A DNA stretch of 64,000 bases. It comes from Croceicoccus gelatinilyticus (lineage in GTDB: Bacteria > Pseudomonadota > Alphaproteobacteria > Sphingomonadales > Sphingomonadaceae). The notes under the pieces were generated by a model that saw only the letters and a list, made by a program, of their open reading frames with translations, was not told the DNA's origin and ran no database searches. The stretch lies in the NCBI RefSeq assembly GCF_018398395.1, contig NZ_JAHCBF010000005.1:124001-188000 (forward strand), given 5' to 3'. Made by a program: the position numbers and the translations under genes. Numbering within the stretch: position 1 is the stretch's first letter; every line of letters begins with the position of its first letter. Shown here in pieces: positions 20,149 through 28,561 of this stretch.

Positions 20149-21789
20149 TTACCCCTTGCGGCGGGCAGCTTTCATTTCCTCAATCTCTGCGTCGATTTCG
20201 GACAATGCCTCGGCCTTGTCCTCGGCGCTCAGGTCCACAGATGAGGCAATGGTCGAGCGGACCTGCGTCAGCGTGTTGATGATCATGTCATGCGGCACGC
20301 CGGTGCAGATGTGGCTGACATTCTCACCCTTGTCTTGGTTCTTCCCGACCTCGCAGCTGCTGTCGATCACCATCTTGCGAACGACGCGCTTCTTCGCCTT
20401 CCCGTCACCTTCGACCTGGCTCATGCGGATGACGTGGACCTTGCCGTCCTTCGACACCTCGTGCTCGACTTCGGCCATGTCCTTCATGACCATCATGTGG
20501 ACGCGGCGCTCGGTTTCTGCGGCTTGGCGCTCGACTTCGGCGGCGTGGCGTTCGACTTCGGCCATCTTGCGCTCGATCTCGATTTCCATGCGTTCGCTAT
20601 CGCGCTCCGCCCGCTCGGCTTCGAGCTCGGCCAGTTCGACCTCGCGCTCGATCTCCGCTTCCATCTGCGCCAGCTCTTCCTCGGTCATGTCCTCGTCGGT
20701 CTCGACCTCGATCTGGCCGTCCTCGTCCTTCACGACCCAGACGCGCTTCTGCACATCGGGTTCAGCCACCGCGCTCGATGCGGGCACATCGGTCGTCTCG
20801 ACCGCGCTCTCGCCCTCGGCATAGGAAACCGATGCGGTCAGCGGCAGGGCGACAAGGCCGGCGGCCCCGACAAGCAGGAGACCGGTACGATGGCGGCGGG
20901 TAGTCGTGTTCATGCCGAGGCTCCTCAGGCGGTGGACAATGGCTTTTTCGCCCAGCACCGGACCGATTTCGCGGAAACCGGCCATGGGGGCAGCAAGTGC
21001 AAGGTTCTGGTCGCGGCTGCAGGCGGCAATGACTTCGCCGTAACGGGCGCGGTCTTCCTGCGGGCGTCCGGTCATGACGCGGGCATCGCAGGCCGCTTCC
21101 TGGTCGCGGCGCATCGCGCGCCAGCCCAGCCATGCGACAGGGTTGAACCAGTGGAGCGCCAGCACGGGCTGCGCGGCAAGGTTCGCCAGCAGGTCGTGCC
21201 CGCGGTGGTGGGCCAGTTCATGCGCAATGGCGAGATCGCGGGCAGTCAGGTCCTCGTTCGCCATGAAGCCCGGCGGCAGGGCGATGACCCGCTCACGCAC
21301 GCCGAAGGCAACGGGCGCGGCAACCGCGGCGGTTTCGACAAGGCGGACAGGCCCAGCATCGCCCACGGGCACCGCGCTTTCCAGCAAGTGCCGCGTCATC
21401 GCGCGATAACACCCGATGCGCCACGCAAGGAACGCCACCGCGCCGATCAGCCAGAAGGCGATACCGATGTTGAGCAAGAGGTCATAGGGAATGGTCGAAG
21501 TCGCGATTTCGGGCGTGCTTTCGACTACGGGGCCTTCGACCGTCTCGAACACGATCGGCGCGCCCTCGATGGCAGGCGCAGCCTCAACCGGCTTCATCCA
21601 CGCGGGCAGCACGACCGGCGGCAGCACGAAGCGCGCCAGCGGCACCAGCCACAGCGCATAGGCGATGCGCGGCCCAAAAGCCTTGGCAACCGGCCTGCGC
21701 AAGATCAGCACCGCGGCGATCAGCACCCCCGTATAAAGGAAGGTATCGACAGCCCAGGAGATGACCGTCCCCGTCACGTCCCCCATCAT
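20149..21789 (-). CDS. BlaR1/MecR1-type M56 membrane metallopeptidase with charged coiled-coil C terminus
   Basis: 546 residues. N-terminal membrane helices surround the M56 zinc motif HELAHH at residues 190-195, with ACDARVM downstream. A further transmembrane helix at about 302-320 ends the conserved part. In place of the class D-like penicillin-binding sensor of BlaR1 there is an acidic/basic heptad-like stretch (about 366-440, many EVER and AEIE units) and a Cys pair near the end (SSCEVGK and ICTGVP). It starts at ATGATG overlapping the blaI stop. The protease half should cleave BlaI-type repressors; the signal it senses is not a covalently bound beta-lactam, as no SxxK sensor is present. 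Confidence 0.88.
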   Translation of the reverse strand: MMGDVTGTVISWAVDTFLYTGVLIAAVLILRRPVAKAFGPRIAYALWLVPLARFVLPPVVLPAWMKPVEAAPAIEGAPIVFETVEGPVVESTPEIATSTIPYDLLLNIGIAFWLIGAVAFLAWRIGCYRAMTRHLLESAVPVGDAGPVRLVETAAVAAPVAFGVRERVIALPPGFMANEDLTARDLAIAHELAHHRGHDLLANLAAQPVLALHWFNPVAWLGWRAMRRDQEAACDARVMTGRPQEDRARYGEVIAACSRDQNLALAAPMAGFREIGPVLGEKAIVHRLRSLGMNTTTRRHRTGLLLVGAAGLVALPLTASVSYAEGESAVETTDVPASSAVAEPDVQKRVWVVKDEDGQIEVETDEDMTEEELAQMEAEIEREVELAELEAERAERDSERMEIEIERKMAEVERHAAEVERQAAETERRVHMMVMKDMAEVEHEVSKDGKVHVIRMSQVEGDGKAKKRVVRKMVIDSSCEVGKNQDKGENVSHICTGVPHDMIINTLTQVRSTIASSVDLSAEDKAEALSEIDAEIEEMKAARRKG

Positions 21790-22172
21790 TTTCTCAGCTC
21801 CCTCAGCAGAACTTCGATTTCCTCGATATCGGCATCGCTCAGCGCCTCGGCCTCAGCCAGATGCGCGAAGAGCGAGGCGGCCTTGCCGCCGAACAGGCGA
21901 TCGACCAGGCGGCGCGATTCGTGGCCGACGAAATCGGCCCGCGCGATCACCGGCGAATAGAGAAAGCGGCGGCCATCAGGCTGAGCCGCGATGGCGTTCT
22001 TGCCAACGAGCCGCGACAGCAGCGTCTTGACCGTCGCAAGGCTCCACCCTCGCTCCTCGCCCACGCTGTCGGCCACTTCGGCGGCGGTCAGCGGCGAGCG
22101 GGTCCACAGCGCCTCCATCACGGCCTGTTCGGCGTCTGAGATGCGGTCGGGATTGGCGGCTTGCTTGGTCAT
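21786..22172 (-). CDS. blaI: BlaI/MecI/CopY-family transcriptional repressor
   Basis: 128-residue winged-helix repressor. ISDAEQAVMEALWTRSPLTA and VKTLLSRLVGKNAI match the family helix-turn-helix and wing; the C-terminal part supplies the dimer and protease-sensitive region. In the paradigm, BlaR1 proteolysis releases this repressor from TTACA/TGTAA-type operators. The stop overlaps the start of the M56 protease gene. Two matching dyads lie 30-62 bases upstream of its start, so it probably represses its own operon and perhaps the divergent cyclophilin gene. Confidence 0.93.
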   Translation of the reverse strand: MTKQAANPDRISDAEQAVMEALWTRSPLTAAEVADSVGEERGWSLATVKTLLSRLVGKNAIAAQPDGRRFLYSPVIARADFVGHESRRLVDRLFGGKAASLFAHLAEAEALSDADIEEIEVLLRELRK

Positions 22173-22201
22173 GTCTCGCGTTCGTTCGGCCTAAATTACG
22201 A

Positions 22202-22234
22202 TTACAGGCGTAGTCGAAACGATTACGACTGTAA
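22202..22234. promoter_or_regulatory. Probable BlaI operators (two TTAC-N4-GTAA dyads)
   Basis: Two dyads spaced 21 bp centre to centre, on the same helical face: 22202-22213 (TTACAGGCGTAG, one mismatch in the right arm) and 22223-22234 (TTACGACTGTAA, perfect arms). They resemble the TACA/TGTA half-sites bound by BlaI, MecI and CopY. They lie between divergent blaI and the cyclophilin gene. Confidence 0.6.
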
Positions 22235-22314
22235 ACAATGACGCCGTCCCGTTCGACGAACGACATACCGACACCGACGAATGACGTTCAGCTTTGGCGG
22301 TGTAAGGTGCAGGC

Positions 22315-22983
22315 ATGAAACGTCGATTCGTGATCCGCTCGCTCTGGACGGCGCCCGTGGCCGCCCTCGCCCTCACCGCCCTTCCCGCCTTCGCGCAAGA
22401 GGCCGCCGAACCGGCAGAGCCCGAAGTGGCCGAGACGTTCGAGACGACGACGGTCGCGATGGAGACGACGGCAGGCACGATCGTGCTGGTGCTTGAAACG
22501 GAGCGCGCACCGGTCACCAGCGCGAATTTCCTCAAGTACGCCGACGAGGGGCGCTTCGACGGGACGGTGTTTTACCGCACGATGCGGCTGGACTGGGGCG
22601 ACAAGGTTGCAGGCCTGATCCAAGGCGGCACGCAATACGACCCCAAGCGTATCCTGCCGCCCATCGCGCATGAGCCGACCAGCAAGACGGGCCTGTCGCA
22701 TACCGAGGGTGCGATCTCGATGGCGCGGTATGAGCCGGGCAGCGCGACGGGCGATTTCTCGATCATGGCGACGGACATGACCGGCCTCGACGCAAAGCCC
22801 GACAGCGACAATCCCGACCAGCAGTCAGGCTTTGCGGTGTTCGGCCACGTTGTCGAAGGTATGGACGTGGTGAAAGCGATCCACGCCGCGCCGACCGATC
22901 CCGACAAGGGCGAAGGGTTCCTGAAGGGCCAGATGCTGGCCGATCCGATCAAGATCGTCAGCGTGAAGCGCGTTGCCGAATAG
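22315..22983 (+). CDS. Secreted cyclophilin-type peptidyl-prolyl cis-trans isomerase
   Basis: 222 residues with a signal peptide ending near LPAFAQE, so it acts in the periplasm. The cyclophilin core is recognised by TTAGTIVLVLE, APVTSANFLKYADEGRFDG, FYRTMR, and FAVFGHVVEGMDVVKAI. The active-site region reads IQGGTQYDPK where classical cyclophilins have IQGGDP. The gene diverges from blaI and its start is about 80 bases from the proposed operators, so it could be co-regulated with the blaI operon. Likely a periplasmic folding catalyst. Confidence 0.9.
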   Translation: MKRRFVIRSLWTAPVAALALTALPAFAQEAAEPAEPEVAETFETTTVAMETTAGTIVLVLETERAPVTSANFLKYADEGRFDGTVFYRTMRLDWGDKVAGLIQGGTQYDPKRILPPIAHEPTSKTGLSHTEGAISMARYEPGSATGDFSIMATDMTGLDAKPDSDNPDQQSGFAVFGHVVEGMDVVKAIHAAPTDPDKGEGFLKGQMLADPIKIVSVKRVAE

Positions 22984-22986
22984 GCG

Positions 22987-24396
22987 TTAGCGCCCCGTAG
23001 GCTCTCCGTCCCAGACAGCGGCCTTGGCGGCGACGTCCTCGCGCATCGCGGCGAGCGCTTCGCGGTCGTAGATGCGCCCTGCCGCGACGACCATCGCGAT
23101 GCGGCGGGTGTTTGCGATATCCTCCAGCGGGCTGGCGTCGAGCACCAGCAGGTCCGCCGCCTGCCCTTTCGCTATCAGGCCCTGCCCCAGTGCCCCGACC
23201 ATTTCGGCAGGGGTGCGCGTCGCGGCGCGGATAACTTCGCCTTCGCTTAGCCCCGCGCCCACCAGCGCTACGAGTTCGTCGTGAAGCGCGTGGCCCGGCA
23301 CGAAATAGGGCTTAACCGTGTCAGTCCCCGCGATGATCCGCACGCCTGCTTCGTGGAGCAGGCCGATGGCTTCTTTCTCCACCCGCGCGCTCGGCAAGGC
23401 GCTTGGCCAGAGCGGGCGGTCGAGTCGCGGCTTCCACGCGACGAGATAGGGTGGCGGAATGAAGCGCAGCGCGGGATTCGCCAGCGCCGCCTCGGTATCG
23501 GTTTTCAGCGAGTTGAAATGCGGCCCGAGGTTCAGCGTGGGCGACAGGTAGCTGCCGTGTTCCAACATCAGCGCGGCCAGTTCCGCCGCCTTGTCGCGAC
23601 TCAACCGCCCCTCCAGATCGGTCCAGAGAAGGTAGCCATCGGCGTTCTTCTCCGGCTCGTGATCGGCAAGCGCGATGGCGATCTCCTCGGCGTGCTCGAT
23701 AACCCGCTGGCCCGAACGGATAGCGCGCTCCACGCCGATCGAGAGCGGGACATGGCCGTCGACCGGCAGGCCGACCTTGCTCGCCTCGTCGATTATCGCG
23801 TCGTAGTTTTCGGGCGTGAGGTTCGAATAGACTTTCACGAAGTCCGCACCCTCGCGCTTTAGGCGGCGGACCTGTTCGCGCGCTTCCTCAGGCGAATGGA
23901 CCAGCCCGATGTGCGACCAACCCGCACCGGAATTGTCGAGTACGGTCGCGGCGCTCCAGATGCGCGGGCCGGCCATCTCGCCGCTTTCGATCTTCTCTCG
24001 CCAGTCGAAGATGCGGCGCTGATGCTCCCACCCGCCGCCGAGGTCGCGGATAGTCGTGATGCCGTGGACGATCATCAGGCGCGGATGATCGATGCCGAGG
24101 TAACGGCTGTGCACGTGGGCATCCCAAAGGCCGGGGATGACCGTCTTGCCCGCAAGGTCGTGGACCGTCGCACCATCAGGCACGGCCATGTCTGCAGGAC
24201 CGATCGCGACGATTACGCCATCATCGATCAGGATGGTGCGATCGGGCAGGATCGTCGCGAAATCGGCGTCCAGCACATCGACACCGACCAGCGCCGCCAT
24301 CCCCTGCTCCGGCGGCTTCGCCTGAGCTGTAAAGCCAAAGGCACAGCCGGCGATAACCGCCAGCGCGCCGCGAACGAGTTTGCGAAGATCCCCCAT
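22987..24396 (-). CDS. Secreted amidohydrolase-family protein
   Basis: 469 residues with a signal peptide (GALAVIAGCAFGFTAQA). The metal-dependent amidohydrolase fold shows the WDAHVHSRY motif (HxH), GHVP and VIEHAEEI histidines and AGTDTVKPYF (Asp). The carboxylated Lys expected between them may be in VKVYSN. Related proteins are imidazolonepropionase-like or prolidase/dipeptidase-like hydrolases of uncertain substrate. It converges on the cyclophilin gene with a 3-base gap. Confidence 0.88.
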   Translation of the reverse strand: MGDLRKLVRGALAVIAGCAFGFTAQAKPPEQGMAALVGVDVLDADFATILPDRTILIDDGVIVAIGPADMAVPDGATVHDLAGKTVIPGLWDAHVHSRYLGIDHPRLMIVHGITTIRDLGGGWEHQRRIFDWREKIESGEMAGPRIWSAATVLDNSGAGWSHIGLVHSPEEAREQVRRLKREGADFVKVYSNLTPENYDAIIDEASKVGLPVDGHVPLSIGVERAIRSGQRVIEHAEEIAIALADHEPEKNADGYLLWTDLEGRLSRDKAAELAALMLEHGSYLSPTLNLGPHFNSLKTDTEAALANPALRFIPPPYLVAWKPRLDRPLWPSALPSARVEKEAIGLLHEAGVRIIAGTDTVKPYFVPGHALHDELVALVGAGLSEGEVIRAATRTPAEMVGALGQGLIAKGQAADLLVLDASPLEDIANTRRIAMVVAAGRIYDREALAAMREDVAAKAAVWDGEPTGR

Positions 24397-24427
24397 GGCG
24401 CGAAAGCTACGCCAACGTCGCTATCCG

Positions 24428-24946
24428 TCAAGTGCGGGCGGCAGCGATGCGGCTGTCGATCTCGGCCATCAGTGCTTGGAAGTCGCCCTTGTGCGGAAAA
24501 ACGTGGCCCGACAGCTGGAGCTTTTTGCCCGACTTTGCCTTCAGCGTGATCGCGTCGTCATGCATGATGCGAAAGCGCTTCACGCTCTCGACCTCGTCCC
24601 AGCGCATCGCCGTGTCCCCGCGCATCGCGAAGCCCGCAACGACAAGGCGCTGCGGCTCGAGCCGGACATGTGGCTGGTTCCCGCGCACGAGGCCGAGCAG
24701 GATGAAAAGCCCCACTCCGAACCCGACGACCGATCCGGCCAGGAACCCTGCGCGCCAGAGCCAGATCGGCAGGTCGTAGCCGGTGTCGTATCCTTTCACG
24801 ACCAGCCCGGTCTCTTCCGAATAGACGAGGCCGTAGAGGAAGAACCCGCCGATCCCGAAAGCGACGAGGATAACGACGATGACCTGGTAGAGCGGCTGGT
24901 GCATGGCCAGCTTCAACGATCCGTCGGGACGTGGTTCGAACGGCAT
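24428..24946 (-). CDS. Membrane protein of unknown function with PH-like cytoplasmic tail
   Basis: 172 residues. Two transmembrane helices (VIVVILVAFGIGGFFLYGLVY and a second near FLAGSVVGFGVGLFILLGLV) are followed by a beta-rich segment (VRLEPQRLVVAGFAMRGDTA, WDEVESVKRF) resembling bacterial PH-like membrane-protein domains (bPH2/YdbT-like); this likeness is my reading. The start MPFEPRPDG at 24946 is chosen because the longer frame to 25027 runs into the sdhA terminator. It lies downstream of sdhA but is separated from it by that terminator. Confidence 0.68.
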   Translation of the reverse strand: MPFEPRPDGSLKLAMHQPLYQVIVVILVAFGIGGFFLYGLVYSEETGLVVKGYDTGYDLPIWLWRAGFLAGSVVGFGVGLFILLGLVRGNQPHVRLEPQRLVVAGFAMRGDTAMRWDEVESVKRFRIMHDDAITLKAKSGKKLQLSGHVFPHKGDFQALMAEIDSRIAAART

Positions 24947-24983
24947 TCCTGCTCTCCCCCAAAGCGAGCGATCGGCCCAAACG

Positions 24984-25013
24984 AAAAGGGCCCGGCTGCA
25001 ACCAGCCGGGCCC
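24984..25013 (-). terminator. Rho-independent terminator after sdhA
   Basis: A perfect 11-bp GC-rich stem (24988-24998 with 25003-25013) and a 4-base loop. On the minus strand it is followed by TTTT. It starts 27 bases past the sdhA stop and shows that the sdhCDA transcript ends here without sdhB. Confidence 0.92.
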
Positions 25014-25039
25014 CTTTGTAACACCATTTCGGTGAAAGC

Positions 25040-26860
25040 TTAGTACACGCGCTTCTTCGGCTTGATGTACTCGACATCGTCGGTGAGCGTGAATTCGTGG
25101 ACCGGTCGATAGTCGATCTTCACCGCACCGCCCTTGCCGCCCCAGCCTTCGAACCAAGTCGCGGTGTGCTTCATCCACTCGGCGTCGTTGCGCTCGGGGA
25201 AATCCTCGTGCGCGTGGGCGCCGCGGCTTTCCTTGCGGTTGTGGGCCGAATGCATGGTCACGGTCGCCTGGCTGATCAGGTTGTCCAGTTCCAGCGTTTC
25301 GATCAGGTCCGAGTTCCAGATCAGCGACTTGTCGGCAACCGAGATGTCTTCCATCCGGGCATAGACGTTGGTCAGCTTTTCCTTGCCTTCGGCCATCGAT
25401 TCGTCGGTGCGGAACACGGCGGCGTGGGCCGACATCGTGCGCTGCATCTCGGTGCGGATTTCCGCCGTGGGCGAACCGCCCTTCGAGTGGCGGAAGTGAT
25501 CCAGACGCGACAGGGCGAAGTCCGCGCTGTCCTTCGGCAGGTTGTCGTGCGCCGTACCCGGCTTGATGTTTTCCTTGAGGTGGTGGCCGGTTGCGCGGCC
25601 GAACACGACAAGGTCGATCAGCGAGTTGGAGCCAAGACGGTTCGCGCCGTGGACCGACACGCAGGCCGCTTCGCCGACTGCGTAGAGGCCCGGGACGACC
25701 GTTTCCGGATCGCCGTCGGCACCGATGGTGACGACCTGGCCGTGGTAGTTACAGGGGATGCCGCCCATGTTGTAGTGGACGGTCGGAACCACCGGCAGCG
25801 GCTGACGGGTAAGGTCGACGCCTGCGAAGATCTTGCCGCTTTCCGTGATGCCGGGAAGACGTTCTGCAAGCACCTTCGGGTCGATGTGGTCGAGGTGCAG
25901 GAAGATGTGGTCGCTTTCCGCGCCCACTCCGCGGCCTTCGCGGATTTCAAGCGCCATCGAGCGCGAGACGACGTCGCGCGAGGCGAGGTCCTTGGCCGAC
26001 GGGGCATAGCGTTCCATGAAACGCTCACCTTCCGAGTTCGTCAGGTAGCCGCCTTCGCCGCGTGCGCCTTCGGTGATCAGCACGCCCGCGCCGTAGATGC
26101 CGGTCGGGTGGAACTGCACGAATTCCATGTCCTGCAGCGGCAGGCCTGCGCGCAGCACCATGCCGCCACCGTCGCCGGTGCAGGTGTGGGCCGAAGTCGC
26201 GGTGTAGTAGCAACGGCCATAGCCGCCCGTTGCCAGCACGACCGAGTGCGCACGGAAGCGGTGGATCGAACCGTCGTCGAGGCAGATGGCGATGACGCCC
26301 TTGCACTCGCCGTTCACCATGATGAGGTCGATTGCGAAGTATTCGATGTAGAAGTCGGCGTCGTACTTCAGCGACTGCTGGTACAATGCGTGAAGCATGG
26401 CGTGACCGGTACGGTCGGCGGCGGCGCAAGTGCGCTGCACCGGCGGGCCTTCGCCCATGTTCTGCATGTGGCCACCGAAGGGACGCTGGTAGATCGTGCC
26501 TTCGGGGTTGCGCGAGAACGGAACGCCTGCGTGTTCGAGCTCGATCACGGCCTGCGGCGCTTCGCGGACCATGTATTCGATCGCGTCCTGGTCACCCAGC
26601 CAGTCCGACCCCTTCACGGTGTCGTACATGTGCCAGGTCCAGTGGTCCGGCGTGTTGTTGCCGAGCGAGGCGGCGATGCCGCCCTGTGCTGCAACGGTGT
26701 GCGAACGCGTCGGGAAGACCTTGGTGATGCAGGCCGTCTTCAGGCCGGCTTCGGCGCTGCCCATCGTGGCGCGCAGGCCCGAACCGCCGGCACCCACGAC
26801 GACGGTGTCATAGGTGTGGTCGATGATCTTGTAGGCAGGCTGTGTGCTTGCTTCGGCCAT
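25040..26860 (-). CDS. sdhA: Succinate dehydrogenase flavoprotein subunit
   Basis: Catalytic subunit of complex II, oxidising succinate to fumarate on the inner face of the cytoplasmic membrane with covalently bound FAD. 606 residues. FAD-binding [12 protein letters not shown], the flavinylated His in [11 protein letters not shown], the substrate-site region [34 protein letters not shown] and the C-terminal DYRPV are all present. The start at 26860 ([11 protein letters not shown]) fits the family; a longer frame exists. It follows sdhD by 4 bases. No sdhB follows. Confidence 0.97.
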   Translation of the reverse strand: MAEASTQPAYKIIDHTYDTVVVGAGGSGLRATMGSAEAGLKTACITKVFPTRSHTVAAQGGIAASLGNNTPDHWTWHMYDTVKGSDWLGDQDAIEYMVREAPQAVIELEHAGVPFSRNPEGTIYQRPFGGHMQNMGEGPPVQRTCAAADRTGHAMLHALYQQSLKYDADFYIEYFAIDLIMVNGECKGVIAICLDDGSIHRFRAHSVVLATGGYGRCYYTATSAHTCTGDGGGMVLRAGLPLQDMEFVQFHPTGIYGAGVLITEGARGEGGYLTNSEGERFMERYAPSAKDLASRDVVSRSMALEIREGRGVGAESDHIFLHLDHIDPKVLAERLPGITESGKIFAGVDLTRQPLPVVPTVHYNMGGIPCNYHGQVVTIGADGDPETVVPGLYAVGEAACVSVHGANRLGSNSLIDLVVFGRATGHHLKENIKPGTAHDNLPKDSADFALSRLDHFRHSKGGSPTAEIRTEMQRTMSAHAAVFRTDESMAEGKEKLTNVYARMEDISVADKSLIWNSDLIETLELDNLISQATVTMHSAHNRKESRGAHAHEDFPERNDAEWMKHTATWFEGWGGKGGAVKIDYRPVHEFTLTDDVEYIKPKKRVY

Positions 26861-26864
26861 GTGA

Positions 26865-27242
26865 TCAGGCTCCCAGCGCGATGCGAATGACGGAAACGAC
26901 GCCGAAGACACCGGCGGCGAGGAAAACGAGGTTCAGCAGCACGATCGCGGCAAAGCGGTTGGCGCCGTGGACATAGTCCTCGATCATGACCTGCATGCCG
27001 AGGCGCGCGTGCCAGAAGGTGGAGATGATCATCAGGACCATCGCGGTCGCGGCCAATGGCGAAGCGAGCCAAGTGCTGACCGTCGAGAAGCTGTAGTCGG
27101 GCAGCATGATAAGGCTGAACACGAACCACAGGACGAGAACGAGGTTGCCGATCGCGGTGAAGCGCTGGACCAGCCAGTGATGCGCGCCGTGCTTGGCCGA
27201 GCCGAGGCCGCGAACCTGGCCGATGCGAGTTCCGTTACCCAT
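26865..27242 (-). CDS. sdhD: Succinate dehydrogenase membrane anchor subunit
   Basis: 125 residues with three transmembrane helices. Alphaproteobacterial SdhD features: [22 protein letters not shown] at the start and the haem-ligand/quinone-site region [20 protein letters not shown] in the second half. It anchors SdhAB with SdhC and contributes to ubiquinone reduction. It lies 12 bases after sdhC and 4 bases before sdhA in one transcript. Confidence 0.95.
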   Translation of the reverse strand: MGNGTRIGQVRGLGSAKHGAHHWLVQRFTAIGNLVLVLWFVFSLIMLPDYSFSTVSTWLASPLAATAMVLMIISTFWHARLGMQVMIEDYVHGANRFAAIVLLNLVFLAAGVFGVVSVIRIALGA

Positions 27243-27254
27243 TTAAGTCTCTCC

Positions 27255-27644
27255 TCAGACCAGCAGGATCACGGCCCAGAAGGCCGCCGTCAGCAGGACG
27301 CCGACGAGGATCGAGATGATCGACCAGGAATTGTTGCTGTCCACCTCGAAGCCCGCGCCGGCGTCCAGCACGAGGTGGCGAATGCCGCTCGACAGGTGGT
27401 TGAAGAAGGCCCACGAGATGCCGATCAGCACGATCATGCCGTACCAGGTATCCGCGTGGCGCATGAAGGAAACGTAGCTCTCCGGCCCGCCGGCAATCGC
27501 GCCGAGGAACCAGAGCAGGACCAGCAGGCCCGCGACCGCAAGGCCATTGCCAGAAACGCGATGCAGGATGGAGACGGCCATGGCCGGACCCCATTTCCAG
27601 ATCGAGAGGTGCGGAGAGAGAGGCCTGTTCGCTGCCTTCGCCAT
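27255..27644 (-). CDS. sdhC: Succinate dehydrogenase cytochrome b556 subunit
   Basis: 129 residues. The family signature RPLSPHLSIWKW followed by SILHRVSGNGLA (quinone site Ser/Arg) and the haem-ligand region NHLSSGIRHLVLDAG are clear. Three transmembrane helices are visible. It is the first gene of the sdhCDA transcript; the promoter should lie in the 188-base gap to the divergent SDR gene, where I see no convincing -35/-10 pair. Confidence 0.96.
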   Translation of the reverse strand: MAKAANRPLSPHLSIWKWGPAMAVSILHRVSGNGLAVAGLLVLLWFLGAIAGGPESYVSFMRHADTWYGMIVLIGISWAFFNHLSSGIRHLVLDAGAGFEVDSNNSWSIISILVGVLLTAAFWAVILLV

Positions 27645-27832
27645 ATTACGTGTCCCCGTAGTCTTCGTGCCATAGCGTCCGGTTAAAGAGGGCCGGTCGC
27701 AAAAGGCGTGCTGCGGGCGCGAATGGCAGGCAGCGCGCCGAAGGGCAAGAGGGCATTTACAGTCTTTTTGTCTAGGTATGGTGCCTTTCCCCCGCTTGCA
27801 GCGCCCTCGCCCCGGTCTTAATCGAGCCGTTT

Positions 27833-28561
27833 ATGGACAAGGATGCACTCAAGGGGCGCACGGCGCTCGTCACAGGAAGCACGCGCGGCATCGGGGCTGC
27901 GATAGCATCGCAGCTTGAAAGCCGGGGCGTTCGCGTGATCCGGCAAGGCACGAAACCGGCCGATGGCACGATCGGCGCGGACCTTTCGGATACGGCCGGC
28001 GCCCCCGCCCTGTGGGACGAGGCTTTGGCCATGGCGGATGGCCAGATCGACATGCTCATCAATAACGCAGGCGTGTTCGAGGCGAGCCCGATCGCGCTTG
28101 AAGACGATGCCTGGCTGGAAAACTGGCAGCGCAGCCAACAGATCAACCTCACCGCCGCGGCGCAGTTGTCGCGGGTGGCGGTCCTCCACTGGGAGGCACG
28201 CGGCAGCGGCGGGCGGCTGGTGCAAGTGGCAAGCCGCGCGGCCTATCGCGGCGATTCTCCCGATCACTGGCACTATGCCGCGGCAAAGGGCGGCATGGTG
28301 GCGATGGGAAAGACGATCGCGCGCCACTACGCGCACGAACGCATCTACTGCTTCACGATCTGTCCCGGCTTTGTCGATACCGCGATGGCGGGCGACTATC
28401 TGGCGACGCGCGGCGGACCTGCTCTCCTGGCCGACATCCCGCTGGGCCGCGTGGCCGAGCCGGAGGAGATCGGCCGGATCGCCACGTTCTGTGCGCTAGA
28501 CGCACCTGCCAGCATGACCGGCGCCGTCATCGACGCGAATGGAGCGAGCTTTGTCCGCTAA
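27833..28561 (+). CDS. SDR family oxidoreductase
   Basis: 242-residue short-chain dehydrogenase: TGSTRGIGAAIA cofactor loop, INNAGVFEASPIA, catalytic Ser in VASRAAYRG and YAAAKGGMVAM (YxxxK). The proline-glycine PGFVDTAM and C-terminal GAVIDANGASFVR fit classical SDRs. Substrate unknown. Its 3' end overlaps the start of the metallo-beta-lactamase gene, and the next two genes also overlap, making a tight plus-strand cluster SDR - B3 MBL - prmA - DUF2459. Confidence 0.9.
   Translation: MDKDALKGRTALVTGSTRGIGAAIASQLESRGVRVIRQGTKPADGTIGADLSDTAGAPALWDEALAMADGQIDMLINNAGVFEASPIALEDDAWLENWQRSQQINLTAAAQLSRVAVLHWEARGSGGRLVQVASRAAYRGDSPDHWHYAAAKGGMVAMGKTIARHYAHERIYCFTICPGFVDTAMAGDYLATRGGPALLADIPLGRVAEPEEIGRIATFCALDAPASMTGAVIDANGASFVR

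Noticed and set aside
25097-26890. Long open frame opposite sdhA (597 codons)
   Set aside because: It lies wholly antisense to a certain gene, encodes low-complexity Arg/His/Val-rich sequence and is expected in GC-rich DNA with strong third-base bias.
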